A stretch of 64,000 nucleotides of DNA from Streptomyces sp. TSRI0107 (GTDB lineage: Bacteria > Actinomycetota > Actinomycetes > Streptomycetales > Streptomycetaceae). Position 1 is the stretch's first letter, and each line of letters starts with the position of its first letter. Both the position numbers and the translations under genes were made by a program. The notes beneath the pieces are model-generated. The model worked only from the letters and a program-made list of their open reading frames with translations. It did no database searches and was not told where the DNA came from. Shown piece by piece: positions 15,342 through 23,887 of this stretch. The DNA is taken from positions 558,001 to 622,000 of the forward strand of contig NZ_LIVZ01000002.1 in assembly GCF_001905845.1 (NCBI RefSeq), read 5' to 3'.

Positions 15342-16583
15342 TCAGATAGGCAGGGTGACTCGCATCACGAGGCCTCCTCCCTCGCGCGGCTGGGCCGCGA
15401 TGTGGCCGCCGTGCGCCCGCGCCACGGACCGCGCGATGGACAGGCCGAGGCCCACGCCCTTGTCGCTTCCCGTGCGCTCGGTCCGCAGCCGCCGGAACGG
15501 CTCGAAGAGGTTGTCCGTCTCGTACGCCGGCACCACCGGGCCGGTGTTGGAGACCACCAGCACCGCCTGCCCGTGCTGGATCCCGGTGACGACCTCCACC
15601 CAGCCGCCCTCGGGGACGTTGTAGCGCACCGCGTTCTGCACCAGGTTCAGGGCGATCCGCTCCAGCAGGACGCCGTTGCCCTGGACCACGGCGGGGGCCC
15701 GCTCGCCGCGGATCTCCACGCCCTTGGCCTCGGCCTCGGCGTGCACCTGGTCGATGGCCTGCGAGGCCACCTCCGCGAGGTCCACCGGCTTGCGCTCGAC
15801 GATCTGGTTGTCGCTGCGGGCGAGCAGCAGCAGGCCCTCCACCAGCTGCTCGCTGCGCTCGTTGGTGGCCAGCAGGGTCTTGCCGAGCTGCTGGAGCTCC
15901 ACGGGCGCGTTCGGATCGGACAGGTGCACCTCCAGGAGCGTGCGGTTGATCGCCAGCGGGGTGCGCAGCTCGTGCGAGGCGTTGCCGACGAACCGCTGCT
16001 GGGCGGTGAAGGCCCGCTGGAGCCGCTCCAGCATGTCGTCGAAGGTGTCGGCCAGCTCCTTCAGCTCGTCGTCCGGGCCGTCCAGCTCGATGCGGCGGGA
16101 CAGGTCCGAGCCGGCCACCGCGCGGGCCGTGCGGGTGATCCTGCCGAGCGGCGACAGGACCCGGCCGGCCATCGCGTAGCCGAAGGCGAAGGCGATCACG
16201 GCGAGGCCGAGCAGGGCGAGCAGGGAGCGGCTGAGCAGGCCGTCCAGGGCCTGCCGCCGCTGGTCCGCGTTGCACGCCTTGAGCATCGCGTTCAGCTCGT
16301 TGTTGCTGGTCGCCGTGTCCAGCTGGGGACAGGTGGAGCTGCTGATGTCGATGTTGGTGCCGGTCACCTGGAAGGACTGGCCGCTGCCCTCGTGGAGGGC
16401 CTGGGCCGCCAGCAGGTAGACGATCGACAGCATCAGGATCCCGGCGATCAGGAACATGCCGCCGTACAGCAGCGTGAGCCTTATCCGGATGGTCGGGCGC
16501 AGCCACGGGAAGGGCGGTTCGGCCTTGCGCGGGTCCCAGGTGGGCTTGGGGGGCGCCGCGGGGGGCGCCGGTGTGGAGGCCAC
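15342..16583 (-). CDS. cutS: sensor histidine kinase CutS
   Basis: A 413-residue kinase, length as in S. lividans CutS. Two membrane spans (about 40-60 and 118-138) enclose a 55-residue extracytoplasmic loop that carries two cysteines (Cys85 and Cys104). HAMP spans about 139-192, the HisKA His204 is in NASHELRTPLA, and the ATPase has GLGLSIARSVARAHGG. Family knowledge links CutRS to secretion and envelope stress and to antibiotic production. The lone Cys pair is suited to reading disulfide state. It starts four bases after cutR, so the order is regulator then kinase. GTG start. The N-terminal 30 residues are Pro/Ala-rich and cytoplasmic. Confidence 0.92.
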   Translation of the reverse strand: MASTPAPPAAPPKPTWDPRKAEPPFPWLRPTIRIRLTLLYGGMFLIAGILMLSIVYLLAAQALHEGSGQSFQVTGTNIDISSSTCPQLDTATSNNELNAMLKACNADQRRQALDGLLSRSLLALLGLAVIAFAFGYAMAGRVLSPLGRITRTARAVAGSDLSRRIELDGPDDELKELADTFDDMLERLQRAFTAQQRFVGNASHELRTPLAINRTLLEVHLSDPNAPVELQQLGKTLLATNERSEQLVEGLLLLARSDNQIVERKPVDLAEVASQAIDQVHAEAEAKGVEIRGERAPAVVQGNGVLLERIALNLVQNAVRYNVPEGGWVEVVTGIQHGQAVLVVSNTGPVVPAYETDNLFEPFRRLRTERTGSDKGVGLGLSIARSVARAHGGHIAAQPREGGGLVMRVTLPI

Positions 16584-16587
16584 GGGA

Positions 16588-17241
16588 TCAGATCCGGTAG
16601 CCGGAGCCCGGCACGGTCACGATGACGGGCGGCTCGCCCAGCTTGCGGCGCAGGGTCATGACGGTCACGCGGACCACGTTGGTGAACGGGTCGGTGTTCT
16701 CGTCCCAGGCCTTCTCCAGCAGCTGCTCGGCGGAGACGACGGCGCCCTCGCTGCGCATCAGCACCTCGAGCACGGCGAACTCCTTGGGCGCGAGCTGTAC
16801 CTCCTTGCCGTCGCGGAAGACCTCGCGGCGGTTGGGGTCCAGCTTGATCCCGGCCCGTTCCAGGACGGGAGGCAGGGGAACGCTCGTACGCCGGCCCAGG
16901 GCGCGCACGCGCGCGATGAGCTCGCTGAACGCGAAGGGCTTCGGCAGGTAGTCGTCGGCGCCGATCTCGAGGCCCTCGACCCGGTCGCTGACGTCGCCGG
17001 AGGCCGTGAGCATCAGCACGCGGGTGGGCATGCCGAGTTCGACGATCTTGCGGCAGACGTCGTCGCCGTGCACCAGCGGGAGGTCGCGGTCGAGGACGAC
17101 CACGTCGTAGTCGTTGACTCCGATGCGTTCCAGGGCGGCCGCACCGTCGTACACGACGTCGACGGCCATGGCCTCCCGGCGCAGCCCGGTGGCCACCGCA
17201 TCGGCGAGCAGCTGCTCGTCCTCGACGACGAGTACGCGCAC
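16588..17241 (-). CDS. cutR: response regulator CutR
   Basis: A 217-residue OmpR-family regulator, the same length as known CutR. The receiver domain is residues 1-115 (VRVLVVEDEQLLADA, phosphoacceptor in VVVLDRDLP, Lys in PKPFAFSEL). The winged helix spans about 125-217 (LAPKEFAVLEVLMRSEGAVV, VVRVTVMTLRRKLGEP, ending GSGYRI). GTG at 17241 is chosen because it is preceded by GGAAGGA and starts directly at the receiver domain; the upstream in-frame ATG extension is leader. A TAAGTC direct repeat about 100 bases upstream is a candidate autoregulatory site. Confidence 0.93.
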   Translation of the reverse strand: MRVLVVEDEQLLADAVATGLRREAMAVDVVYDGAAALERIGVNDYDVVVLDRDLPLVHGDDVCRKIVELGMPTRVLMLTASGDVSDRVEGLEIGADDYLPKPFAFSELIARVRALGRRTSVPLPPVLERAGIKLDPNRREVFRDGKEVQLAPKEFAVLEVLMRSEGAVVSAEQLLEKAWDENTDPFTNVVRVTVMTLRRKLGEPPVIVTVPGSGYRI

Positions 17242-17718
17242 GTCGCTGTCCTTCCTGTGTCCGCCCGCGCAGCGCCGATGGGCACGCGCGAGCAGGGTTC
17301 GAGTGGGTGTGTTGGCCTCCATCCTGCCCTTTTCGGCCATAAGTCGGCGGTAAGTCACCCGGGCGGTGCCCGCCGCCCCGTGGGGCGCGGGGGTCCGGGA
17401 GGCGAAACCCGGGGGAACGGGCGGCGGCGGGGCGGTGAGGAGGGGTGCGGGGAACGGGAATGCGAGATTTTCCGGTGCGGTTGAGGTTTCCGCGGAAGGG
17501 AGCGGGGGGAGGACGGTTTACACCCCGCGATCACTCTCTGCTTGTGCCGCAGCACCATGCGGTACGTCACGGTCCGCTTGACGCAGAGTGGGCGTGGGTG
17601 TCCGGCACCGTCGCCGCCCGGCTGGGCAGCGCTGGGCACCCATGGGAGACGTGATCGCCCCTTCCGAACGGCACACCCCCGTGCCACCGACCCACGACCC
17701 AGGACGAGGGGGCGCAGC
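17242..17718. other. intergenic region, cutR / 57-residue protein
   Basis: Divergent promoter region of 477 bases. Apart from the direct repeat at 17340-17356 and a TTGACG hexamer at 17578-17583 facing the small protein gene, I find no gene. The stretch 17390-17520 is purine-rich (G/A) on the plus strand and low in complexity. Confidence 0.45.
17340..17356 (-). promoter_or_regulatory. 11-bp phased direct repeat upstream of cutR
   Basis: TAAGTC occurs at 17340-17345 and again at 17351-17356, five bases apart. On the minus (cutR coding) strand it reads GACTTA-N5-GACTTA. OmpR-type dimers typically bind direct repeats one helical turn apart. Distance to the cutR start is about 100 bases. Confidence 0.5.
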
Positions 17719-17892
17719 ATGGACGCATTCACCGCAGGACTTCTGCAGCGCATAAAGGCGACCGAGTCCGACCTGACGCGGGCGCGTGACGAGGGCGACG
17801 ACTTCCTCGTCGAGGTCGAGCAGGGCGAACTCGACGACCTGCGCCGTCTCGCCGCCGAACATGGTGTGGAAGTCGGCGCGTACAGCGTCTGA
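17719..17892 (+). CDS. conserved 57-residue acidic protein
   Basis: A 57-residue protein starting MDAFTAGLLQRIKATE, with an amphipathic helical N terminus and a very acidic middle (RDEGDDFLVEVEQGELDDL). It ends in a short hydrophobic tail. A G-rich ribosome site (GAGGGGG) lies 7 bases before the ATG and codon use is typical of the genome. Small proteins of this type are widespread in Streptomyces, but I cannot assign a function. The gene is monocistronic, ending at the 19-bp perfect hairpin just downstream. Confidence 0.7.
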   Translation: MDAFTAGLLQRIKATESDLTRARDEGDDFLVEVEQGELDDLRRLAAEHGVEVGAYSV

Positions 17893-17905
17893 CCGGGCCA
17901 TCCGT

Positions 17906-17948
17906 ACGAGGCGGGCCCCGGCGAATCCATCGCCGGGGCCCGCCTCGT
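17906..17948. terminator. bidirectional terminator, 19-bp perfect stem
   Basis: ACGAGGCGGGCCCCGGCGA at 17906-17924 pairs completely with 17930-17948 around the loop ATCCA. It sits between convergent genes and serves both. Confidence 0.85.
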
Positions 17949-17968
17949 GCGCGTCTCGGGGCGCCGGC

Positions 17969-18784
17969 TCAGTCGTGCCAGGCGCCGAAGTCCTCCAGCA
18001 GCCGCTGGAGGGGCTCGAAGACGCCCGGGGTACCGGCGACCGTCAGCTCGCGTGACGGGCGTTCTCCGGGGCGTCCACCGGTCAGCGCGCCCGCTTCCCG
18101 CGCGATCAGGTCCCCGGCGGCGAGGTCCCACGGGTGCAGCCCGCGCTCGTAGTAGCCGTCGAGGCGGCCCGCGGCCACGTCGCACAGGTCGACCGCGGCC
18201 GACCCGCTGCGCCGGATGTCGCGCAGCCGCGGGATCAGCCGCTGGGCGACGTCGGCCTGGTGGGCGCGGACCTCGGCGACGTAGTTGAAGCCGGTGGAGA
18301 CCAGCGCCTGGTCCAGCGGCGGTGCCGGGCGGCAGCGCAGCACGCGCTCGCCGTCCCAGGCGCCGGTGGCGCGGGCGCCGCGGCCGCGCACCGCGCTGCA
18401 GGTCTCGCCGCGCATCGGGGCCGTGACGACGCCGACGACGGTCTCGCCGTCCTGCTCGGCCGCGATGGAGACGGCCCAGGTGGGCAGCCCGTAGAGGTAG
18501 TTCACGGTGCCGTCGAGCGGGTCGATCACCCAGCGGATGCCGCTGGTGCCGTCCGTGGAGGCGCCCTCCTCGCCGAGGAAGCCGTCGTCGGGGCGGCGCT
18601 CGGCGAGGAAGCCGGTGATCAGCTTCTCCGCGGCGATGTCCATCTCGGTGACCACGTCGATGGGGCTCGACTTGGTCGCGGCGACGCCGAGGTCGGCCGG
18701 CCGGCCGTCGCGCAGCAGCTCGCCGGCGCGGCGTGCGGCCTCCTGGGCGAGTGCGAGCAGGTCCGTGTGCAGGGGGTCGGTCAC
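17969..18784 (-). CDS. suhB: inositol monophosphatase family protein
   Basis: A 271-residue Mg2+-dependent phosphatase. The IMPase motifs are all present: GEEGAS (metal ligand Glu), WVIDPLDGTVNYLYG (DPLDGT metal site) and HPWDLAAGDLIAREAGA near the C terminus. Likely substrates are inositol or related sugar monophosphates. Homologues near sigA/hrdB in actinobacteria are annotated SuhB (Rv2701c). The GTG at 18784 is chosen because GAGGAG lies six bases upstream. An upstream GTG at 18796 overlapping the hemH stop (GTGA) is the alternative. It follows hemH in one operon. Confidence 0.87.
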   Translation of the reverse strand: MTDPLHTDLLALAQEAARRAGELLRDGRPADLGVAATKSSPIDVVTEMDIAAEKLITGFLAERRPDDGFLGEEGASTDGTSGIRWVIDPLDGTVNYLYGLPTWAVSIAAEQDGETVVGVVTAPMRGETCSAVRGRGARATGAWDGERVLRCRPAPPLDQALVSTGFNYVAEVRAHQADVAQRLIPRLRDIRRSGSAAVDLCDVAAGRLDGYYERGLHPWDLAAGDLIAREAGALTGGRPGERPSRELTVAGTPGVFEPLQRLLEDFGAWHD

Positions 18785-18792
18785 GGCGCTCC

Positions 18793-19920
18793 TCACGCGT
18801 AGGGGCTGTCGGCGCCCGCGGCGGCGGGGCGGGGGGCGCGGGCCGGGCAGCAGCCGACCGGGCAGAGGTTGTGGCTGGGGCCGAGCGCTCCGAGGGCGCA
18901 GGGCGTGACCTGCTGCCCGCGCTCGTCGGCGGCGCGTTCCAGGATCAGCTCGCGGATCGCGGCGGCGAAGCGCGGGTCGGCGCCGACGGTGGCCGAGCGG
19001 CGCACCGGCAGGCCCAGCTCCTCGGCCTTGGCCTTGGCCTCGGTGTCGAGGTCGTACAGGACCTCCATGTGGTCGGAGACGAAGCCGATGGGGGCCATGA
19101 CGACGGCGGGCACCCCGGCGGCGTGCCGCTCCTCCAGGTGGTCGCAGATGTCGGGCTCCAGCCACGGGATGTGCGGGGCTCCGGAGCGGGACTGGTAGAC
19201 GAGCTGCCAGGGGTGGTCGACGCCGGTGCGCTCGCGGACGGCGTCGGCGATCAGCCGGGCGACGTCCAGGTGCTGGGCGACGTACGCCCCGCCGTCGCCG
19301 TGGTCCTCGACCGGGCCGGAGGTGTCGGCCGCGGAGTCGGGGATGGAGTGGGTGGTGAAGGCGATGTGGGCGCCGTCGCGGACGTCCTCGGGGAGGTCGG
19401 CGAGGGACTCGAGGACCCCGTCGATCATGGGCTCGACGAAGCCGGGGTGGTTGAAGTAGTGCCGCAGCTTGTCGATCTTCGGCAGCTCCAGGCCCTCGGC
19501 CTCCAGGGCGGCGAGGGAGTCGGCCAGGTTCTCCCGGTACTGCCGGCAGCCCGAGTAGGAGGCGTAGGCGCTGGTGGCGAGGACGAGGATGCGGCGGCGG
19601 CCGTCGCGGACCATCTCGCGCAGGGTGTCCGTGAGGTACGGGGCCCAGTTGCGGTTGCCCCAGTAGACCGGGAGGTTCAGGCCGTGGTCGGCGAAGTCCT
19701 TGTGCAGGGCGTCCAGCAGGGCGCGGTTCTGGTCGTTGATCGGGCTGACCCCGCCGAACAGGAAGTAGTGCTGGCCGACTTCCTTGAGGCGTTCCTTGGG
19801 GATGCCGCGCCCACGCGTCACGTTCTCCAGGAACGGGACCACGTCGTCCGGCCCTTCCGGGCCGCCGAAGGAGAGCAGGAGCAGGGCGTCGTAGGGGGTG
19901 GCATCGAGCGCGTCTGGCAT
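18793..19920 (-). CDS. hemH: ferrochelatase (coproporphyrin type)
   Basis: A 375-residue ferrochelatase. It inserts Fe2+ into coproporphyrin III in the Gram-positive heme route, where the enzyme is now called CpfC. Family features are [20 protein letters not shown] at the N terminus, [15 protein letters not shown], the metal-site His in TTHSIPDS, and [13 protein letters not shown]. The C-terminal cysteine cluster [19 protein letters not shown] fits the [2Fe-2S] ligands of actinobacterial enzymes. ATG at 19920. It is first in an operon with suhB. A TTAGGG/CCCTAA palindrome lies about 85 bases upstream in the divergent promoter region. Confidence 0.93.
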   Translation of the reverse strand: MPDALDATPYDALLLLSFGGPEGPDDVVPFLENVTRGRGIPKERLKEVGQHYFLFGGVSPINDQNRALLDALHKDFADHGLNLPVYWGNRNWAPYLTDTLREMVRDGRRRILVLATSAYASYSGCRQYRENLADSLAALEAEGLELPKIDKLRHYFNHPGFVEPMIDGVLESLADLPEDVRDGAHIAFTTHSIPDSAADTSGPVEDHGDGGAYVAQHLDVARLIADAVRERTGVDHPWQLVYQSRSGAPHIPWLEPDICDHLEERHAAGVPAVVMAPIGFVSDHMEVLYDLDTEAKAKAEELGLPVRRSATVGADPRFAAAIRELILERAADERGQQVTPCALGALGPSHNLCPVGCCPARAPRPAAAGADSPYA

Positions 19921-20001
19921 GACACCGATCCTGCCACCCGCCACTGACAGTGCCGTGACGCCGGGGTGGCGGGTGCGCCCGGGGCTGCTCCGGGGGAGTG
20001 C

Positions 20002-20017
20002 GTTAGGGTGCCCTAAC
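20002..20017. promoter_or_regulatory. GTTAGGG-TG-CCCTAAC palindrome
   Basis: A 16-bp inverted repeat with 7-bp arms lies between divergent hemH and the MFS gene. Its arms contain TTAGG and CCTAA, the ends of the DtxR/IdeR/DmdR1 iron box, but the spacing is 4 rather than 9 bases. It is therefore only iron-box-like. A regulatory role is suggested by position. Confidence 0.45.
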
Positions 20018-20123
20018 TCGTAAGCTGTATCGACCACGTTTATGCCTTACGGGCTGTGCGGGCGCGTTCCGTGCCGCACGCCCGCGCCCGCCCCACCCGC
20101 CTGACCGAGCCGTCGGAGAGTCC

Positions 20124-21365
20124 GTGCCCAGCCCTTACCGCGCCCTGTTCGCCGCCCCCGGCACCAAGGCGTTCTCCGCCGCCGGTCTCCTCGGCCGGAT
20201 GCCGCTGTCGATGATGGGCATCGGCGTCGTGACGATGATCTCCCAGCTCACCGGGCGCTACGGGCTCGCGGGCGCGCTGTCCGCGACCATCGCGCTGGCC
20301 GCCGCGGTGGCGGGCCCTCAGGTGTCCCGGCTGGTGGACCAGTACGGGCAGCGGCGGGTGCTGCGTCCCGCGACGCTGATCTCGCTGGCGGCGGGCGTCC
20401 TGCTGCTGCTCGCCGCGCACTACGGGTGGCCGGACTGGGTGCTGTTCGTGGCCTGTGTGGGCATCGGCTGCGTGCCGAGCGTCGGGTCGATGGTCCGGGC
20501 GCGCTGGGCGGCCCTGTACCGGGGCACCCCGCAGCTGCACACCGCGTACTCGTTCGAGTCCGTGGTGGACGAGGTGTGCTTCATCTTCGGGCCGATCATC
20601 TCCATCGGCCTGTCCACGACCTGGTTCCCGGAGGCGGGGCCGCTGCTGGCCGGCTGCTTCCTCGCGGTCGGCGTCTTCTGGCTGACCTCGCAGCGGGCCA
20701 CCGAGCCGGAACCGCACCCGCGTGACCGTGACGCCGCCGGCGGCAGCGCGATCCGCTCCCCCGGGCTGCAGGTCCTGGTCACCACGTTCGTCGCGACCGG
20801 GGCGATCTTCGGGGCGGTCGACGTGGTCACTGTGGCCTTCGCCGACGAGCAGGGGCACAAGGGTGCCGCCAGTCTCGTCCTCGCGCTGTACGCGGCGGGC
20901 TCCTGTGTGGCGGGGGCGGTCTTCGGGCTGCTGCGCTTCAAGGGGGCGCCCGAACCTCGCTGGCTGCTGGGCGTCTGCGCGATGGCCGTGAGTATGATCC
21001 CCCTCCTACTGGTCGGAAACCTGCCGTTTCTGGCCGTGGCGCTCTTCGTCGCGGGTCTGTCCATCGCTCCCACGATGATCACGACGATGTCCCTCATCGA
21101 AGAGCACGTACCACGCGCGCAACTGACCGAGGGCATGACCTGGGTGAGCACCGGTCTCGCGGTGGGGGTCGCCCTCGGCTCCTCCGCGGCCGGCTGGGTG
21201 ATCGACGCGGCCGGCGCGCGTGCCGGGTACGGGGTTCCGGCGGTGGCCGGTGCCGTCGCGGTCGCGGTCGGTTTCCTCGGTTACCGCCGGCTCAAGCGGC
21301 CGGCTCCGGGTCGGGGAGGCACCGTTGAGCAGCACGGCGAGCGGGAAGAACGGCACGTGGCGTAA
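20124..21365 (+). CDS. MFS transporter
   Basis: A 413-residue membrane protein with 12 hydrophobic segments in two bundles. The central loop around residues 195-215 is charged. Typical MFS elements include a Gly-rich first span region (GRMPLSMMGIGVV) and the loop motif QYGQRRVLRPATLISL between spans 2 and 3. The substrate cannot be read from sequence; drug or sugar efflux is usual for this group. GTG at 20124 with GGAGAG upstream. The last 41 bases overlap the start of the oxidoreductase gene, so the two genes are coupled. It diverges from hemH. Confidence 0.82.
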   Translation: MPSPYRALFAAPGTKAFSAAGLLGRMPLSMMGIGVVTMISQLTGRYGLAGALSATIALAAAVAGPQVSRLVDQYGQRRVLRPATLISLAAGVLLLLAAHYGWPDWVLFVACVGIGCVPSVGSMVRARWAALYRGTPQLHTAYSFESVVDEVCFIFGPIISIGLSTTWFPEAGPLLAGCFLAVGVFWLTSQRATEPEPHPRDRDAAGGSAIRSPGLQVLVTTFVATGAIFGAVDVVTVAFADEQGHKGAASLVLALYAAGSCVAGAVFGLLRFKGAPEPRWLLGVCAMAVSMIPLLLVGNLPFLAVALFVAGLSIAPTMITTMSLIEEHVPRAQLTEGMTWVSTGLAVGVALGSSAAGWVIDAAGARAGYGVPAVAGAVAVAVGFLGYRRLKRPAPGRGGTVEQHGEREERHVA

Positions 21366-22644
21366 CTGGGGCGGCAATGTCGCCGCCCGCCCCGCGCGGG
21401 AGGTCACTCCGGCTTCCGTGGAGGAGCTGTCGGCTGCGGTGCGCGCGGCCGCGGAGGACGGCCTGAAGGTGAAGGCCGTCGGCACCGGGCACTCGTTCAC
21501 GTCCATAGCCGCCACGGACGGCGTGCTGATACGTCCCCGGCTGCTGACCGGGATACGCCACATCGACCGGGAGGCCGGCACCGTCACGGTCCTGGCCGGC
21601 ACCCCGCTCAAGCGCCTCAACACGGCCCTGGCCCGCGAGGGTCTGTCGCTGACCAACATGGGCGACATCATGGAGCAGACCGTCTCCGGGGCCACCAGCA
21701 CCGGCACGCACGGCACGGGCCGCGACTCCGCCTCGATCGCCGCCCAGATCAAGGCGCTGGAGCTGGTCACGGCCGACGGCTCGGTGCTCACCTGCTCCGA
21801 GAAGGAGAACCCGGAGATCTTCGCGGCGGCCCGGATCGGTCTGGGCGCGCTCGGCGTGGTCACCGCGATCACCTTCGCCGTGGAGCCGCTTTTCCTCCTC
21901 CACGCGCGCGAGGAGCCGATGCCGCTGGACCGGGTGCTCGCCGAGTTCGACGAACTGTGGGCCGAGAACGAGCACTTCGAGTTCTACTGGTTCCCGCACA
22001 CCGGCAGCACCAACACCAAGCGCAACAACCGCAGCGCGGGACCGGAGCGCCCGGTGAGCCCGCTGAAGGGCTGGTTCGAGGACGAGTTCCTGTCCAACGG
22101 CGTCTTCCAGGCGGCCAACTGGGTCGGCCGCGCGGTGCCCGCCGCCATCCCGTCGATCGCCCGGGTCTCCAGCAGGGCACTGTCCGCGCGGACCTACACC
22201 GACATTCCCTACAAGGTCTTCACCTCGCCGCGCCGGGTGCGCTTCGTGGAGATGGAGTACGCCGTCCCGCGCGCGGCCCTCGTGGACACGCTGCGCGAGC
22301 TGAAGGCGATGGTCGACCGCTCGCCGCTGCGGATCAGCTTCCCCGTCGAGGTGCGCACCGCCCCGGCCGACGACATCACGCTGTCCACGGCGTCGGGCCG
22401 GGACAGCGCGTACATCGCCGTACACATGTTCCGCGGTACGCCCTACCAGCGGTACTTCACCGCCGCCGAGCGGATCTTCACCGCCCACGAGGGCCGGCCG
22501 CACTGGGGCAAGGTGCACACGCGCGACGCGGAGTACTTCGCCGGTGTCTACCCGCGCTTCGGCGAGTTCACCGCGCTGCGGGACCGGCTTGATCCGGATC
22601 GGCTGTTCCAGAACGACTATCTGCGCCGGGTGCTGGGGTCGTAG
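21325..22644 (+). CDS. FAD-linked sugar-lactone/alditol oxidase
   Basis: A 439-residue flavoenzyme of the D-arabinono-1,4-lactone oxidase/AldO family. The N-terminal FAD-binding PP-loop domain has VGTGHSFTSIA, where His56 is the likely covalent FAD attachment residue. TVSGATSTGTHGTG and ARIGLGALGVVTAITF follow. The C-terminal ALO domain ends with HWGKVHTRDAEYFAGVYPRF and LDPDRLFQNDYLRRVLG, the family's signature ending. The TTG at 21325 is preferred because GGGGAGG sits five bases upstream. It overlaps the MFS gene by 41 bases, suggesting linked function. The substrate (lactone, alditol or related polyol) is not determined. Confidence 0.82.
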   Translation: MSSTASGKNGTWRNWGGNVAARPAREVTPASVEELSAAVRAAAEDGLKVKAVGTGHSFTSIAATDGVLIRPRLLTGIRHIDREAGTVTVLAGTPLKRLNTALAREGLSLTNMGDIMEQTVSGATSTGTHGTGRDSASIAAQIKALELVTADGSVLTCSEKENPEIFAAARIGLGALGVVTAITFAVEPLFLLHAREEPMPLDRVLAEFDELWAENEHFEFYWFPHTGSTNTKRNNRSAGPERPVSPLKGWFEDEFLSNGVFQAANWVGRAVPAAIPSIARVSSRALSARTYTDIPYKVFTSPRRVRFVEMEYAVPRAALVDTLRELKAMVDRSPLRISFPVEVRTAPADDITLSTASGRDSAYIAVHMFRGTPYQRYFTAAERIFTAHEGRPHWGKVHTRDAEYFAGVYPRFGEFTALRDRLDPDRLFQNDYLRRVLGS

Positions 22645-23416
22645 CGGACGGACTCGGCTCGGCCTCCGGGGCCGTGCCGCCGTCTGGCCGGTCGCTCGGC
22701 GAGGCGCTGGGGGCGGGCGCCGGGTTGCCGGCCGTACCGCTGTCGCCGCCCTCGGAGGCATCACCGGACGGGGTGGCCTCGCCGGGCTCGCGCGGATCCG
22801 CGGAAGACGGGGCGGAAGGGGAGTCACCGCCGGAGCCGTCCCGGCCCCCCGATTCCCCCGATTCCCCCGATTCTCCCGACGCGCCGGAACCGGAGGGATC
22901 ACCGGACTCACCGGAACCGCCCGGGTCCGACGAGGACTTGGCGGGTCCGGCGAAGGCGTCGCCGACCGTAGTCTTCCCGGCTCCGCTGAAGCTGCTGCCG
23001 GAGACCAGTTCGTAGGCCGTGATCCCGGCCATGGTGACGCCGAAGACCAGGGCCGCGGCGACCACCGGGCGCTTCCGGCTCTTGCCGGTCCGCGCGCGGT
23101 AGACGGTCCCCTCGGTGAACTCGCCGGGGGCGGGCGGCGCTTGCCGGGCCGGACGCGCCGGCGCCGCGGCGCCGCGCAGTTGCTCGCCGGTGCGCTTGAG
23201 GAAGTGCTGGAACAGCGAACCGCCGCAGGTGGCGATGACACTGACCACGCCCGCGCCGAGGATCGTCCCGTAGACACCGAAACAGGAGGCGAGTTTGGCG
23301 GCCACGACCGCGGCCACCGCGCTGCCCGCGACCTGGGGCACGCTGAGGTCGATCCGCTTCCGCTGCACCTCCTCCCCCGCACTCGACTCCTGGACGTCAT
23401 CGGGCCTTTCACGCAT
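22568..23416 (-). CDS. membrane protein with Ser/Gly/Pro-rich tail
   Basis: A 282-residue protein of unknown function. It starts MRERPDDVQESS. A hydrophobic Ala/Val-rich region about residues 28-72 is followed by a linker, then a second membrane span about 117-135 (RPVVAAALVFGVTMAGITAY). From residue 150 it becomes a low-complexity Gly/Ser/Glu/Asp and Pro tail (GESGESGESGG-type repeats), probably outside the cell. Its 3' end runs 77 bases into the antisense of the oxidase C terminus, an unusual tail-to-tail coding overlap. Codon use is normal. Similar hypothetical proteins occur in Streptomyces, but I recognise no family. Confidence 0.65.
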   Translation of the reverse strand: MRERPDDVQESSAGEEVQRKRIDLSVPQVAGSAVAAVVAAKLASCFGVYGTILGAGVVSVIATCGGSLFQHFLKRTGEQLRGAAAPARPARQAPPAPGEFTEGTVYRARTGKSRKRPVVAAALVFGVTMAGITAYELVSGSSFSGAGKTTVGDAFAGPAKSSSDPGGSGESGDPSGSGASGESGESGESGGRDGSGGDSPSAPSSADPREPGEATPSGDASEGGDSGTAGNPAPAPSASPSDRPDGGTAPEAEPSPSATTPAPGADSRSGTADPDQAGPAAR

Positions 23417-23887
23417 TCCCGGACCTTGCCTGCCCTTCCCGTACTGGATCGACTGGTCGTACGAGAAGGGGACGTACGGTGGGAACTGCTAGTTCCGCTT
23501 CTGCTGATTCCGTGAAGTAGGCCACTGTTCTTGATCGCGGAATCCGGGCAGGGAGGGCCGAGTCCCGCAGTCGGCGAGAAGTTCGGCGGCGCGCCAATCC
23601 ACGCACGTGGTCCAAATGGAGTACTGTTGCGAGCCCTGGGTCCGGTCTCCCGCCAGGGTGTCCGGGGCCGTCAAGGACCGCCGGGAGGGGGCTTGTTGCA
23701 CAGGGTGACGGAGTTGGTCACTTAGCGTTGCGAATAGGTAACCGTGCCATAACGGCGATCCAGGGCCCGCGCCCGACACGCCGGGCAACTCGGCAAGGTT
23801 GTGGCAGGCTGCACCCGGGCAGGCCACACTCGACTAGCGGAAGCAGCGACGCACGTGACGTCGGCAGGCACCACCCGGGAGGTCCCC
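23417..23887. other. intergenic region upstream of sepH
   Basis: A divergent promoter region of about 470 bases with no supported gene. Short frames on both strands lack ribosome sites and good codon use. Local GC content is lower around 23480-23520 and 23700-23760, consistent with promoters for the flanking genes. No hairpin of note. Confidence 0.4.

Noticed and set aside
22850..22880. Short GATTCCCCC tandem units
   Set aside because: Encodes the ESGESG-type low-complexity tail of the membrane protein. No independent element is needed.
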